Assembly: GCA_009602735.1 (NCBI GenBank)
Contig: WELA01007798.1
Span: 340,988 to 404,987, forward strand
Direction of reading: 5' to 3'
Length of the DNA stretch: 64,000 nt
DNA from: Mesotaenium endlicherianum
Taxonomy: Eukaryota; Streptophyta; Zygnematophyceae; Zygnematales; Mesotaeniaceae
The notes under the pieces: generated by a model
Told to the model about the DNA's origin: nothing
What the model saw: only the letters and a program-made list of their open reading frames with translations
Databases searched by the model: none
Program-made: the position numbers and the translations under genes
Shown: positions 8,721-18,168 of the stretch, piece by piece
Numbering within the stretch: the stretch's first letter is position 1
How the letters are laid out: the number at the start of each line of letters is the position of its first letter

Positions 8721-11700
8721 TTATGGAGGGACTCCAGCGGCCCGAAGGTGGAACCGTGTCAACGCCCCTTTGGCATTGGTCAAGTGGTCCTTAAACTCCC
8801 AAGTGTCCCCAGAGGCATCGTAACCCTTCCATCGAATGAGGTATTTCATGACATATTTAGACGATCGACGGACCGAGCGAGCGTCTAAAATCTCATCGAC
8901 CTCATATTCCTCAGGGTCGCCGTCCCGGACAGCGGGGACCGGTCCCGGTTGGACAGGGAACCGACCTGTGAACAGTGTATCACCTTTGATGTACGGTTCC
9001 AGGAAGGAGACATTAAAGACCGGGTGCCCCTTGTATTCAGCTGACATGTTCAGTTTGTAAGCATTCTGACCGACACGACGGACCACCGAATATGGACCGA
9101 CCCAGACAGGGCCAAGCTTTTTCTTGACCACACCAGGGAGGTACAGGTGCTGAGAATGCAGTTTGACTAAATCCCCCTTGGAAAATGTCAGTTCCCGACG
9201 GTGTTGATTAGCGTATTTTTGTTGGTTTTCTTGGGCCGTGTGCAAGTTTCGTTGGACTTCTGACAGGGTGTCAGCAAACTCCTGAGTTAACTGGAGGGAG
9301 ACCGGGTTGTCAATCCCTTCAGGGTGAGTTAAAGATTCCCCTAGCACATCTAGAGGAGACTTAGGGACTCTACCCAGGCTGAGTTCAAAAGGAGTTTTGC
9401 CCGTTGACGCGTGCACCGCACTGTTGACCGCAAACTGAATTTGAGGCAACAGGTCATCCCAATTATCTTGTTTTTGGTTAATATATGCTCTCAGCACCTC
9501 CTGCAGAACTCGGTTAGTTCTTTCAGTCTGCCCATCAGTCTGAGGGTGGTTTGCTGTGCTGAGCAGCTGTTTGACTCCCATTAACCCCATTAAAGCTCTC
9601 CAGAACTTAGAGGTGAATTTTGAGTCTCTGTCTGAGATGATATTAGAAGGGAGCCCATGTTGGCATACTACATGGTTGTAAAACTGTCTCGCTGTTTCGA
9701 GTGCAGTCACTTTGACAGTTGTGGGGATAAAAATGACCATTTTTGTCAGTTTATCCACGACTACCAGTATTGAATCATGCCCGTTGGCAGTTCTTGGTAG
9801 TGAGACCACCCAGTCCATGGATATAGTTTCCCAGCGTCCCGCTGGGATGGGTAGCGGTTGCAAGAGACCTCCGGGTGGTGTGTGCCGAGACTTATTTCTC
9901 TGACACTGGTCACAGGACTTGACATATTTCAAGACCTCCCGGGGTAACCCCTCCCAATGATAATGTTTTGCCAGTTTGCCAACAGTTTTGGCCTGCCCCA
10001 AATGTCCACCCAGGAGACTGTCATGAGCTTGACTCAGTAAGAGAGACCTTATTTCCAAATTATTAGGAATGACCAGCTTCAGCCTGCCTGAAGTGGTTTC
10101 AGTCACCCAGACCCCTCCCTTGAGCTTATACCCGAGTGCGGTAGCACGACACATACCAGTAGTGGGGCTGGGCTCAAATGTTGGGTCAGAAAGGTAGGCT
10201 TTCCTAAGTTGTTCAAGGAAGGACTTTTTCACCTTTAGTGAAGTGAGTGCACACAGGACTTTATCTACAGTATGCTGACTAAAGTTCCTTTCTTGCAAGT
10301 CAGGTCTTCTAGAGAGTGCATCAGCAGGATTCAACTTCCCTGGTTTGTAGTCGATCTGGACTTGGAACTGCTCCAGCATCTGGCTCCAGCGGTTCTCCCT
10401 CCTCGACAGCTTGGACTTCTTCTGAAAGTGGGTCAGAGCTAGATGATCTGTAATCACCTTAAAAGCTTTACCATGTAAGTATGCTCTCCACTGTTTGAGT
10501 ACATGAATGATAGCTAGCAGCTCTTTATCATGCACTGAGTAATTAATCTCCGCTGGATTAAATTTCATAGACTCATACAACACAGGATGCCACTCCTGCC
10601 GTACCTTACCATCCTTTGTGGTTTTGTCAGCAGGCTGCAACAAAATAGCACCCATGGCAAAATCAGAGGCATCAGTAACCACCTGCACCGGTTTGCTGGG
10701 GTCATACACGGCTAGCACTGGGGCAGAACAAAGGGCATCTTTAAGGGTCTGGAAGGCAGCCTGCTGCTCTTCCCCCCACACATACCCGATGTCTTTCTTA
10801 GTAAGGTCAGTCAGTTTACTGGCCTTTGTGGAATAATTCTCAATAAATCTCCTATAGTAGTTAGCCAACCCGAGGAAGGATCTAACTTCAGAGACAGACT
10901 GTGGTACTGGCCAGTCCCTTATGGTCTGGACTTTCTTAGGATCCACACTGATGCCCTCTTTACTGACAACGTGGCCTAAGAATTCAATACTTTCCTTAAA
11001 GAAATCACACTTGCTCATTTTAGCATACAAGTGATTTTTCCGCAGAGTGTCCAGCACTTTCTTTAAGTGTTCAGTGTGCTGAGCTTCATCTTTAGAGAAA
11101 ATTAAAATATCATCCAGGAAAACTTGCACAAACTTATCCAAATAAGGTCTGAAAATGTCATTCATAGCACCCATAAAGGTAGCAGGAGCATTAGTCAGTC
11201 CAAATGGCATCACGTTGAACTCATAGTGTCCATAACGTGTGCGGAAAGCAGTCTTGTGTTCATCCCCCTCAGCAATTCTGATTTGATGATAACCACTCTT
11301 GAGATCTATCTTACTGAACACCTTAGCGCCAGACAGGGTATCAAGCAAGTCCTCGATTCTGGGTAAAGCATACTTGTTCTTTACCGTAATTCTGTTCAGG
11401 GCTCTGTAATCCACACACATCCGCATACTGCCATCCTTTTTGTTAACAAATAGGATAGGTGCGCCGTACGAAGATTTACTGGGAGATATGTAACCATTTT
11501 CCTCCAGCTCTGCAATCTGTGTTTTCAACTCCTCACTCTCCAAATAAGACAAGCCATACGTGCGTTGCCAGGGTGGCTGGCAACCAGGTAATAAATCAAT
11601 CCTATGATCTACTTCCCGCTTAGGGGGTAGTCCTGGAGGAATATTAAACACATCCGTGTACTGAGCAACAATGTTTGCAGCAGTAGGGTGTTCCGGAGGG

Positions 11701-12437
11701 TGTACCTTTTTCTCAACCACTTCTTCAGGTTGCGGACGTACCTCTCTTAGCAGCAGACAGAACATTCTGTCTTCCTTCTGGTTCCAGCTTTTTACGAACT
11801 CCATTGCATTCAGCAACTTGCATCCTTCTGGAAGCCTCTTCTTTTCCTTCATTTGCCATCCACACAGGACAAGAGGAAGAGCACTGGTGGGTGCCAAGTC
11901 AGTCTGCCCATCACTGGCTCCTCTCACTTTAACTGTACCTCTGCTCCAACACACTTCAGCTTGATGTCTATTAAGCCAGGACCTGCCTAGCACGAGATCA
12001 TAAAAGCCAGTGTTGAGTACCTCAAATGTAAGCGTTTCAGTTAGAACTGCAATGCCAGAACCTAACTGGACCTCAATAGGCTTGGTTATAACTCCTCCCG
12101 GGATACTTGAGGCATCTCCAAGGAATATTTTTCTATTCCCTTGGGTGACAGTAGGCAGCCTTAGCCGCTTAACTAAGTCCTTGTGAATAAAAGTATGTGA
12201 CGCCCCTCCGTCAACAAATGCCCTCACCTTCCTACCTGCAATCATGCAATGCAGTAGGATAGGGGGGACTGTCTTTTCCTGACTTTCGCATTGTTCTCCT
12301 GACGTAGCAAAGAAATGTTGGACATCAGGTGGAACAAGAGCATCCAGAGTGTGCACTCTCTGGACGTCTATATTGCTGATGGTCTCCTTTATCTGGTTGT
12401 CAGGCATGCATAGTGAATCCAGTTCAGCAGGACCCAT
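8721..12437 (-). CDS. D1 pol polyprotein (protease, RT, RNase H, integrase, chromodomain)
   Basis: It is 1238 aa from the first ATG. The frame is open back to the slippery site at 12530, so it is probably made as a gag-pol fusion by -1 frameshifting. Domains in order: aspartic protease ([12 protein letters not shown] at residue 76; the usual DSG/DTG reads DGG); RT (about 330-510; [12 protein letters not shown] has the catalytic DD); RNase H ([14 protein letters not shown]); H2C2 finger (H, H, CDQC); integrase core with D-D-E intact ([20 protein letters not shown]); GPY/F ([11 protein letters not shown]); chromodomain ([15 protein letters not shown]). The length is usual for chromoviral pol minus gag. 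It copies the element RNA into DNA and integrates it; chromodomains steer insertion towards particular chromatin. Confidence 0.95.
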   Translation of the reverse strand: MGPAELDSLCMPDNQIKETISNIDVQRVHTLDALVPPDVQHFFATSGEQCESQEKTVPPILLHCMIAGRKVRAFVDGGASHTFIHKDLVKRLRLPTVTQGNRKIFLGDASSIPGGVITKPIEVQLGSGIAVLTETLTFEVLNTGFYDLVLGRSWLNRHQAEVCWSRGTVKVRGASDGQTDLAPTSALPLVLCGWQMKEKKRLPEGCKLLNAMEFVKSWNQKEDRMFCLLLREVRPQPEEVVEKKVHPPEHPTAANIVAQYTDVFNIPPGLPPKREVDHRIDLLPGCQPPWQRTYGLSYLESEELKTQIAELEENGYISPSKSSYGAPILFVNKKDGSMRMCVDYRALNRITVKNKYALPRIEDLLDTLSGAKVFSKIDLKSGYHQIRIAEGDEHKTAFRTRYGHYEFNVMPFGLTNAPATFMGAMNDIFRPYLDKFVQVFLDDILIFSKDEAQHTEHLKKVLDTLRKNHLYAKMSKCDFFKESIEFLGHVVSKEGISVDPKKVQTIRDWPVPQSVSEVRSFLGLANYYRRFIENYSTKASKLTDLTKKDIGYVWGEEQQAAFQTLKDALCSAPVLAVYDPSKPVQVVTDASDFAMGAILLQPADKTTKDGKVRQEWHPVLYESMKFNPAEINYSVHDKELLAIIHVLKQWRAYLHGKAFKVITDHLALTHFQKKSKLSRRENRWSQMLEQFQVQIDYKPGKLNPADALSRRPDLQERNFSQHTVDKVLCALTSLKVKKSFLEQLRKAYLSDPTFEPSPTTGMCRATALGYKLKGGVWVTETTSGRLKLVIPNNLEIRSLLLSQAHDSLLGGHLGQAKTVGKLAKHYHWEGLPREVLKYVKSCDQCQRNKSRHTPPGGLLQPLPIPAGRWETISMDWVVSLPRTANGHDSILVVVDKLTKMVIFIPTTVKVTALETARQFYNHVVCQHGLPSNIISDRDSKFTSKFWRALMGLMGVKQLLSTANHPQTDGQTERTNRVLQEVLRAYINQKQDNWDDLLPQIQFAVNSAVHASTGKTPFELSLGRVPKSPLDVLGESLTHPEGIDNPVSLQLTQEFADTLSEVQRNLHTAQENQQKYANQHRRELTFSKGDLVKLHSQHLYLPGVVKKKLGPVWVGPYSVVRRVGQNAYKLNMSAEYKGHPVFNVSFLEPYIKGDTLFTGRFPVQPGPVPAVRDGDPEEYEVDEILDARSVRRSSKYVMKYLIRWKGYDASGDTWEFKDHLTNAKGALTRFHLRAAGVPP

Positions 12438-12505
12438 AATACCTGCTACGAGGGCAGCTAGTGACGACTCACTATCTCTAGCATCCTCACAGTCAGTAGA
12501 CTGGA

Positions 12506-13183
12506 TTACTGACTGTTGCTGTCTTTTAAAGGCTGGTCTTTTCTCTCGACCTTAGGCAGGTGCTTGACCGGACACTGTTCTCTGTAGTGGCCTTTCTGCT
12601 GACAATGGTAGCAAGTAGATTTTGCTGAGGCTGGTCTCGGCTTAGTCCTACCACCACCCCTTCCATAGCCACCTCGAGAGGGACCACCTCTACTTCTAGA
12701 CTGAATAGCATTGTACTCATACTCATATTCATCACCCTGATTATCCTCAGCCTGGTCTCCTTCAACTGCATTGTAGGAACCGTGGGGCTTTTTGACAATC
12801 TTAGACACCAAAGCGTTACTCTGGCGCTTGTGATTGAACTGCTGCTGATGCCAGGCGTGAGCATCATGCAACTTCTCGACAAACTCTACCCACGTAGGGT
12901 CACCGAGTTGCCGAGCCCTACGCTCTTCCTTCCAGTAAAGCCACCAGTCTGCGGCACTGCCTTTCAGTAGCGCACCGGTGTGCCTGACCTTCTCGTAATC
13001 TTGCAATTCTGGGTAGTTCTCCAGCCACTGCTCAACATCCGCGAGGAACTTGATCAGGTAATATTTTCTGTTTCCCTCAGGATCATAGTCCTGGGGAGGT
13101 TTCGGCTTGGGCCTACTAGGCCCTCGGCCACCACCACTAGTGGTGTGAGACCCCAGTTGGTCTCTGTCCCGGAGTAGGGACAT
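12506..13183 (-). CDS. D1 gag, main part with zinc knuckle
   Basis: This frame carries a capsid-like region ([34 protein letters not shown]), an RG-rich linker ([10 protein letters not shown]) and one CCHC knuckle ([14 protein letters not shown]). Gag packages element RNA into particles. The first ATG is at 13183, but that is probably not the true start: the upstream frame 13559-13137 encodes the N-terminus and runs into this one after a single-base frame change near 13140. The end overlaps pol in the -1 frame. Confidence 0.85.
   Translation of the reverse strand: MSLLRDRDQLGSHTTSGGGRGPSRPKPKPPQDYDPEGNRKYYLIKFLADVEQWLENYPELQDYEKVRHTGALLKGSAADWWLYWKEERRARQLGDPTWVEFVEKLHDAHAWHQQQFNHKRQSNALVSKIVKKPHGSYNAVEGDQAEDNQGDEYEYEYNAIQSRSRGGPSRGGYGRGGGRTKPRPASAKSTCYHCQQKGHYREQCPVKHLPKVERKDQPLKDSNSQ
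12524..12530 (-). promoter_or_regulatory. -1 frameshift heptamer at the D1 gag-pol junction
   Basis: On the minus strand T_TTA_AAA is in register with the gag codons (CCT TTA AAA), seven codons before the gag stop at 12506-12508. Slipping one base back enters the pol frame, which is open from here to the protease. I did not establish a downstream pseudoknot. Confidence 0.65.
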
Positions 13184-13559
13184 TATGATTCTTTTGTCCT
13201 CCTGCTGGGACTAATACATGGTCGCCATTATCGACTGCATCTGAACGAACAATGCTTGATGCCATAAGTTCTTCAACAGTGCGCTCGTCAGCTGGCTGTC
13301 CTTCCCTCCTCTGTATATCTTCAGCGGCCTTTGCTACTTGTTCAGCTTCTAGTCTGGCTATCTCCTCCTCAGCTTGCTGGGCTGCGACTGAGGCAATAGC
13401 AGCTGCCTCATCTGCAGCCTCCCTAGCTGCAGTATCCGCTACTGCTTCCGAATAGGTACGGTTTCCCGCTACATCGCTTTCTGCCTGGTTTTCGACATTC
13501 TTGTTATCCTGGTTCTCCATGTCTCGGGAGTTGCTAGTTTGAGACCTTGTCCTTACCAT
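13137..13559 (-). CDS. D1 gag N-terminal part (frame-split)
   Basis: It is 140 aa from ATG at 13559, 21 bp inside the primer site. It opens with MVRTRSQTS, followed by an alanine/glutamate-rich helix (AAREAADEAAAIASVAA) that looks like a coiled coil. It stops at 13137 at CACCACTAG while the next frame carries the capsid region. One inserted or lost base near 13140 explains the split; programmed +1 shifting is possible but unsupported. Confidence 0.75.
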   Translation of the reverse strand: MVRTRSQTSNSRDMENQDNKNVENQAESDVAGNRTYSEAVADTAAREAADEAAAIASVAAQQAEEEIARLEAEQVAKAAEDIQRREGQPADERTVEELMASSIVRSDAVDNGDHVLVPAGGQKNHNVPTPGQRPTGVSHH

Positions 13560-13579
13560 ACAAAGAAGACTGTGATAAC

Positions 13580-13592
13580 TACACCGATACCA
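13580..13592 (-). other. D1 primer binding site
   Basis: The minus strand reads TGGTATCGGTGT, one base from the LTR end. The first nine bases fit the initiator-Met-tRNA 3' end used by many plant LTR elements. Confidence 0.7.
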
Positions 13593-13593
13593 C

Positions 13594-13946
13594 TGAAATG
13601 AATCGACTTACCAAATAGGCGATTAACAATTAATAAAGATCTTTATATCAGCAAGTAATCTTTATGGTATTATTTCCGTCATCTGGCTATTCATCTAACA
13701 TATCGCACTTAGATGCATATCAAGGCAGTTCGCTGCTACCGAGTACGGAAGTCAGCTTGCTGTCAAAGAATGTGTCAGCCAGCTGACTTATATGGACTTT
13801 CAGCCTGCTGCTTTCGACTGAGTCATTAAACTGATAATTATGTAAAGTCCAGCAGACTGACTATTAACTAAAGTTCAGCAGGCTGAACTTAATTAACTAT
13901 TATATTTAAATGAATATTATATCCACTAATATACTGATTCATTACA
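13594..13946 (-). repeat. D1 5' LTR, internally deleted
   Basis: It is 353 bp against 721 bp for the 3' LTR. About 370 bp after TTTATGGTA are missing and the remainder matches with roughly five substitutions. The deletion must postdate insertion or come from recombination, because both LTRs are copied from one template. The primer site lies just inside (minus strand TGGTATCGG, ending at 13592). Confidence 0.93.
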
Positions 13947-13951
13947 AAACT

Positions 13952-14533
13952 TGAGAGGGGGTCAGCCGGGTTTGTCTTGCCGGGCCGGTACTGAATCGTG
14001 ATGTTGTATTGTTGCAAGTATCCGCTCCATCTTGCTTGTCTCCATGAGAGATACGGCTGCGTCCGGAGGTGCTTTAACGCCTCGTGGTCCGTGGTGACCA
14101 GTACTTTGCGTCCTTCAACGTAGCGGCGCCAAACCTTCAAGGCATGTACAATCGCCAATGCCTCTCGCACCGTGGTTGTATAATTTTTTCCAACTGGATT
14201 TAGTTTTCTTGACTTGTAGGCGATGGGCTGCAGTCCCTTGCCTTGGTATTGAAGCAGGATTGCTCCTATTGCATAGAAAGATGCATCGGTGATGACGTGG
14301 AAGGGCCAATCTGCGTTTGGACTTGGGAAAGTGAGCACCGAGGATGTGGTCAATCTTCGCTTTAACTCTTGAATTGCCTCTTCCTCTTTCTTGGTCCATG
14401 TATATAGCCTGTCCTTCTTGAGTAGGTCTGTCAGGGGGCTGCTATGTGCGAGAAGCCTTGGATGAATTTTCTGTACCAATTGGCAAATCCCAAAAATGAC
14501 TGGAGTTCTTTCTTGGTCGTGGGGGTTGACCAT
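13952..14533 (-). pseudogene. C1 RNase H, cut by D1
   Basis: This continues pol after the RT: DRLYTWTKKEEEAIQELK, then RNase H ([42 protein letters not shown]) and the start of the linker (YRPGKTNPADPL), where D1 is inserted. It is shifted relative to the RT frame near 14440. The rest of pol resumes at 5942. The RNase H would remove the RNA strand during reverse transcription. Confidence 0.88.
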
Positions 14534-15633
14534 TCCTCCACCACCGTGGTCTTCTTGGGGTCTATCTTGATGCCATCAGCAGTCACGTGGAGACCTAGGA
14601 ACTCCACTTCTTGTTTGGCAAACTCGCACTTTGACTCCTTTGCAAATAGCTTGTTTTGCTTCAATACTTCAAGGACTTCTTTCAAGTGTCTCGCATGCTC
14701 TTCAAGGGTCTTGCTGTAGATAAGGATGTCATCGATGAATACCACCACAAATCTGTCCAACATGGGCTGAAATATGGTGTTCATCATAGTCATGAAAGTT
14801 GCTGGCGCGTTGGTGAGTCCAAATGGCAGGACCATGAACTCAAAATGTCCATATCTTGTCCTGAATGCCGTCTTCTCTATGTCCGGTTCTGCGATGCGAA
14901 TCTGGTGGTAGCCGCTCCGTAAGTCAATCTTCGTGAAGTACTTGGCTCCAACCAGCCGGTCCATGAGCTCATCCATGCGCGGCAGCGGGTATCGATTCTT
15001 GATGGTGATCTTGTTGAGGGCGCGATAGTCCACACACATCCTCAAGGTACCATCTTTCTTCTTGACAAATAGCACCGGGGCTCCAAATGGCGACTTGCTA
15101 GGTCGAATGAAGCCATGCTCCAGTAGCTCCTTGATTTGCTTCTTGACTTCGTCTAGCTCCGTGTATGACATTTTGAACGTAGGCCGAGAGATGGGCTTGC
15201 TTCCGGGCTCCAACTCTATCTTGTGGTCTACGAATCTTTTGGGGGGTAAGCCCTTGGGCAATTCCGGGGAGAATACGTCTTTGTAGTCCTCTAAGACTTC
15301 TTGTATCTCCTTGGGAACGGGGCTGCCTTCTTGACTCTCGATGTCTTTCTTGATGTCTTTTGGCGTGATCAAGGCCAAAACAAGCTCGTGTCCCTTCCTC
15401 GCAAGTCTTTTGAGTTGGAGGGCGGACAATAGTATCTCGTGTGCCGGCTTCTGGATGTCTTGGGTCTGGATATTCTGGATTGCGCGCAAACTACAGATTC
15501 TTGAAGTGATGTCATTCTTGATCTTGATAGTACCGGTCCTCCAATCAACTTGGGGGTTGTGCTTGGTCAACCAAGGCGTCCCTAGGATGACGTCGTACTT
15601 GCCCAATTGCATGGGGGAGAACANCGATGACAT
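14431..15633 (-). pseudogene. C1 reverse transcriptase
   Basis: This is a 400-aa open stretch with every RT block: the entry motif ([18 protein letters not shown]), [52 protein letters not shown], the catalytic FIDDILIYS, and the thumb/connection ([11 protein letters not shown]). The RT itself looks sound. The gene is broken by the ambiguous base at 15624, a frame change near 14440 and the D1 insertion. It copies element RNA into DNA in the particle. Confidence 0.92.
15624..15624. other. Ambiguous base (N) flanked by a duplicated segment
   Basis: About 37 bp before the N (ending GGGGGAGAACA) recurs directly after it with one or two changes. Two unmerged contig ends around a one-base gap fit this. 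It shifts the pol frame locally. Confidence 0.85.
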
Positions 15634-15981
15634 CGTACTTGCCCAATTGCATGGGGGAGAACACTATTCTATCCTTGAAGGACTTGATAGAGAGTGCCAA
15701 GGGGTACGTCTTCTTGGAAGGGGTAGTATAGGAGAATCCATCGGGCATCATAATCTCCTCGTCGTGGTCAAGAGTTCGCATAGTAATTCCGTGCTTGGTG
15801 GCAAAATCTGCAGCAATGAAGTTGCCTTGAGCTCCGCTATCCACCAAGATGTGGACCTTCTCTCCCCCAAGGTCACCTGTCAAACTCATTGGGGCTGGGA
15901 CGTCGTCTCCAGCGGGGGTCTCCACCTCACTTTGCGAGTTGCCATCTTGTGAAGTGGGTCTTGGGGTGGTAGGCTCCTGGC

Positions 15982-17186
15982 CTACAGGCGCTGTCCGTTT
16001 TTTGACAACTTTTTGGGGCATGAGAGTGCACGATGGCCCTTTTCATTGCAATAAAAGCATAGTCCTGCCGTCATGAGAGCTTCTTTTTCAGCCGGGGAGA
16101 GTCTTGAATTCACTCCTTGCTGGTTTCTGGCATCATAAGTGTCATTGAAGGGTCTTCCACTCTTCCGGGCAGCCGCGGGGTCCCTTTTGATAACTCCGAT
16201 TTCCATAGGTGTGGGTCCAGATTTGGATGTGAAAGGGGCTGCGTACACCCGCGTCGCCGGAACCCGCGAAGATGGAGGCACGGAGTGCTTGAAATCCAAG
16301 GTATCCACCTTTTGGGCCACTTCAATGATCCTTGAGAAGTCTGTCAAGTCGCGTAATTCCACTTCCTTTGCCACCTTGGGCTTGAGGCCAAAGATGTAGC
16401 GGTCAATCTTCTCCTCAAGAGACATGTTGGGGATCTCAAGAGTGAGGGCGTGAAATCTGGATGTATACTCTTGAACGGACGTCGTTTGCTTGAGATGGTG
16501 GAGCTTTCCTCGGGCAATCTTCTCCGCATTGATGGACATGAATTGCTTCTTGAGGGCCTCTCGAAAATCTGCCCATCTTGCATATGACGGTGGAGGCTCT
16601 TGAGCGAGCACGAGGTGCGCCATAGCTTGATATATAGCCGCTTCATAGTTACGCCACCATGATGTTGCTGCTCGTCTAAATAAGGTAACGGCAAAGGAAC
16701 ACAGTCCTCTTCGGGTACTTGAAGGAATGCGAGGTACGTCTCCACTTGGTAGAGCCATAAATTCAGGTTGGCACCTTTCCCGGGGTTGAAAGTGTCGGGT
16801 TTGCCAGGCTTGATGAGTTTCCTTGCTCTTGTTGGCTCTTGTGGAGGCGCTTGAGCCGCGGCTGGATTCTGAGCATTGCTCGCAATAGGGGCAACCATGG
16901 CAGCCATAGCTTCTCTTGACGCTTGCACGGTTGCTTCATAGGTGGCGAAGCCCACTTGGTTGTGGACGGTCATTAGGAAGGCTGCCCACTCATTTGCGGG
17001 AACTCCTTGTGGTGGGGTCAATTTTGCTATAGCGACTGCCATGGGATTTGACGGTGCTCCTCCTTGTGGTGCATCTTGTTGTTGCACATTTTCTTGAGTG
17101 GGCTCTCCCATCGGCGTTGGAGGAGGGTCTCTTAGAGAGGAAGGGCTTCCTTCGAAAGCTTGCTGTTGGTCTTGAGGATCGGCCAT
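15982..17186 (-). pseudogene. C1 gag
   Basis: It starts MADPQDQQQAFEGSP at 17186, followed by a proline/glutamine-rich segment, a conserved helix block (NEWAAFLMTVHNQVG), a Retrotrans_gag-like region (AATSWWRNYEAAIYQ; KIARGKLHHLKQ; YTSRFHALTLEI) and a CCHC knuckle (CFYCNEKGHRALSC) ending at 15982. One frame change near 16680 splits it. The start codon is 25 bp from the primer site. Confidence 0.9.
15997..16003 (-). promoter_or_regulatory. -1 frameshift heptamer at the C1 gag-pol junction
   Basis: The minus-strand A_AAA_AAC is in register with gag (TCA AAA AAC GGA), four codons before the gag stop. One base back gives the protease frame. The same heptamer in the same register is present in C3 (43641-43647) and is lost in C2. 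Confidence 0.7.
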
Positions 17187-17210
17187 CTTCTTGTGCTACC
17201 AAAGTGCCTA

Positions 17211-17222
17211 GCTCCGATACCA
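17211..17222 (-). other. C1 primer binding site
   Basis: The minus strand reads TGGTATCGGAGC, one base inside the 5' LTR and one mismatch from the initiator-Met-tRNA complement TGGTATCAGAGC. Confidence 0.8.
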
Positions 17223-17223
17223 C

Positions 17224-17727
17224 TGTAGTGACATGGATACATGAAGTACTTAGTGAAATATAGTACTTTATCTATTCAAGACAAGGATATTTGAACACAA
17301 GTGGTAGCTTCTTGAAAGAGAGATGGCTTCTTGAAAGTTAATATATTTTTGGATTTTGGCAAGTACAAGAGTGATTCTGGAATGTCTTCCTATGTTCTAG
17401 CTCTTGTTTATATACTTGCTAAATAAGTAATTTCTAGGAAGGTGTATGTTGATGTGTTTGCACCCAACACATCCCATAACTTGCCACCTCTTTCTAGAGT
17501 AATGTACACATGTCCATTTGACCTAAAAATGGCACATTTGACTTTTGCCACGTGGAGTTCTTCTAGGTCTTTCCTCTAACTTCAAAAATGCCTAAAGAAG
17601 GTTCAAAGGACATGAACCAAGTCACTAGAGTACCTATTCACACTTAACTCCACACAATACTACTGCAAATATATTTGAAAGCATTAAAATATATGCATAT
17701 TAATATATAATAACTCAAATCACTACA
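17224..17727 (-). repeat. C1 5' LTR
   Basis: It is 504 bp with TGTAGTGA/TCACTACA ends, followed on the right by the target duplication CTGGG. On the plus strand it abuts the resumed D2 element. Confidence 0.95.
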
Positions 17728-18061
17728 CTGGGACACCTCGCCAACTGTTACTTCAGTTGACATGGGAAGGTGACAGGAGGTACTGTCTCCATTTAAGTTG
17801 GAGGCGAAACGTGGCCAAACGTGGCCTAAATTGACAGTTGGTGACACTTAGAGACAGTAATTGACAATAGGTGTCAGTTGTGACAGGCAGCCCAGTGACA
17901 GTTGAAACAGGCAACCCACCTTAATCATTAAGTTGGAGGAAGTAGGATAAACATCTCGGGAACTAGTCGATTGCCGATTGCATCCTCATCCTTGACCCTC
18001 AATTGCACTCACACTCACTACTCTCTCAAGCACACTCGCACTTTCAAATTACTTACACCAG
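17728..18061 (+). promoter_or_regulatory. D2 leader between pol and ORF3
   Basis: This is the continuation of D2 after the C1 insertion. It holds two polypurine-tract-like motifs, TTAAGTTGGAGG (17793-17804) and TTAAGTTGGAGG-like (17928-17939). Between them lie reiterated TGACAGTT/TGTCAGTT words. A pyrimidine-rich, CACTCACT-type stretch leads to the splice donor CACCAG/GTATTG. It could be an internal promoter and leader for ORF3 (inference). Confidence 0.5.
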
Positions 18062-18168
18062 GTATTGCATGCTCTAACTCTCTCTACTATGTTCTTCCCT
18101 GCCAAGGTACTCAATCTTGTGCATGATATCATAACAACACTAACTCCATTGTGGTATGAATGAGCAAG
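18062..18168 (+). other. Predicted intron in the ORF3 5' leader (D2)
   Basis: It is 107 bp. The donor is CACCAG/GTATTG, a CACTAAC branch-like motif follows, and the acceptor AG is at 18167-18168 directly before ATG. The donor context ACACCAG/GTA is shared with D4. Confidence 0.55.

Larger units (their letters stand above)
5943..13946 (-). mobile_element. Ty3/gypsy chromovirus D1 with a third ORF
   Basis: This is a complete 8.0 kb element on the minus strand: 5' LTR 13594-13946, Met-tRNA primer site, gag 13559-12506, pol to 8721, ORF3 8453-6777, polypurine tract, and 3' LTR 5943-6663. The 5-bp target duplication AAACT is exact (5938-5942 and 13947-13951). The insertion site is in the RNase H/integrase linker of C1, and the unbroken C3 copy near 41660 shows the same site uninterrupted. 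Pol and ORF3 are open, gag has one frame break, and aligned LTR parts differ at only about five places. It is the youngest full element here. Confidence 0.96.
15545..16021 (-). pseudogene. C1 protease region of pol
   Basis: This is a retroviral-type aspartic protease with VHILVDSGAQGNFIA (catalytic DSG) in the -1 frame relative to gag. It runs on into LGKYDVI and is then disturbed by the ambiguous base at 15624 and a local duplication, which probably is an assembly fault rather than biology. The protease would process gag-pol. Confidence 0.85.
3086..17727 (-). mobile_element. Ty3/gypsy chromovirus C1, nested host of D1
   Basis: The element lies on the minus strand: 5' LTR 17224-17727, primer site, gag, protease, RT, RNase H, integrase, chromodomain, a 0.77 kb 3' tail, and 3' LTR 3086-3579. 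The ends are TGTAGTGA/TCACTACA. The flanking 5 bp are CTAGG (3081-3085) and CTGGG (17728-17732), a target duplication with one change. Removing the element restores continuous D2 sequence. The RNase H/integrase linker is interrupted by D1 (5943-13946). Confidence 0.93.
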
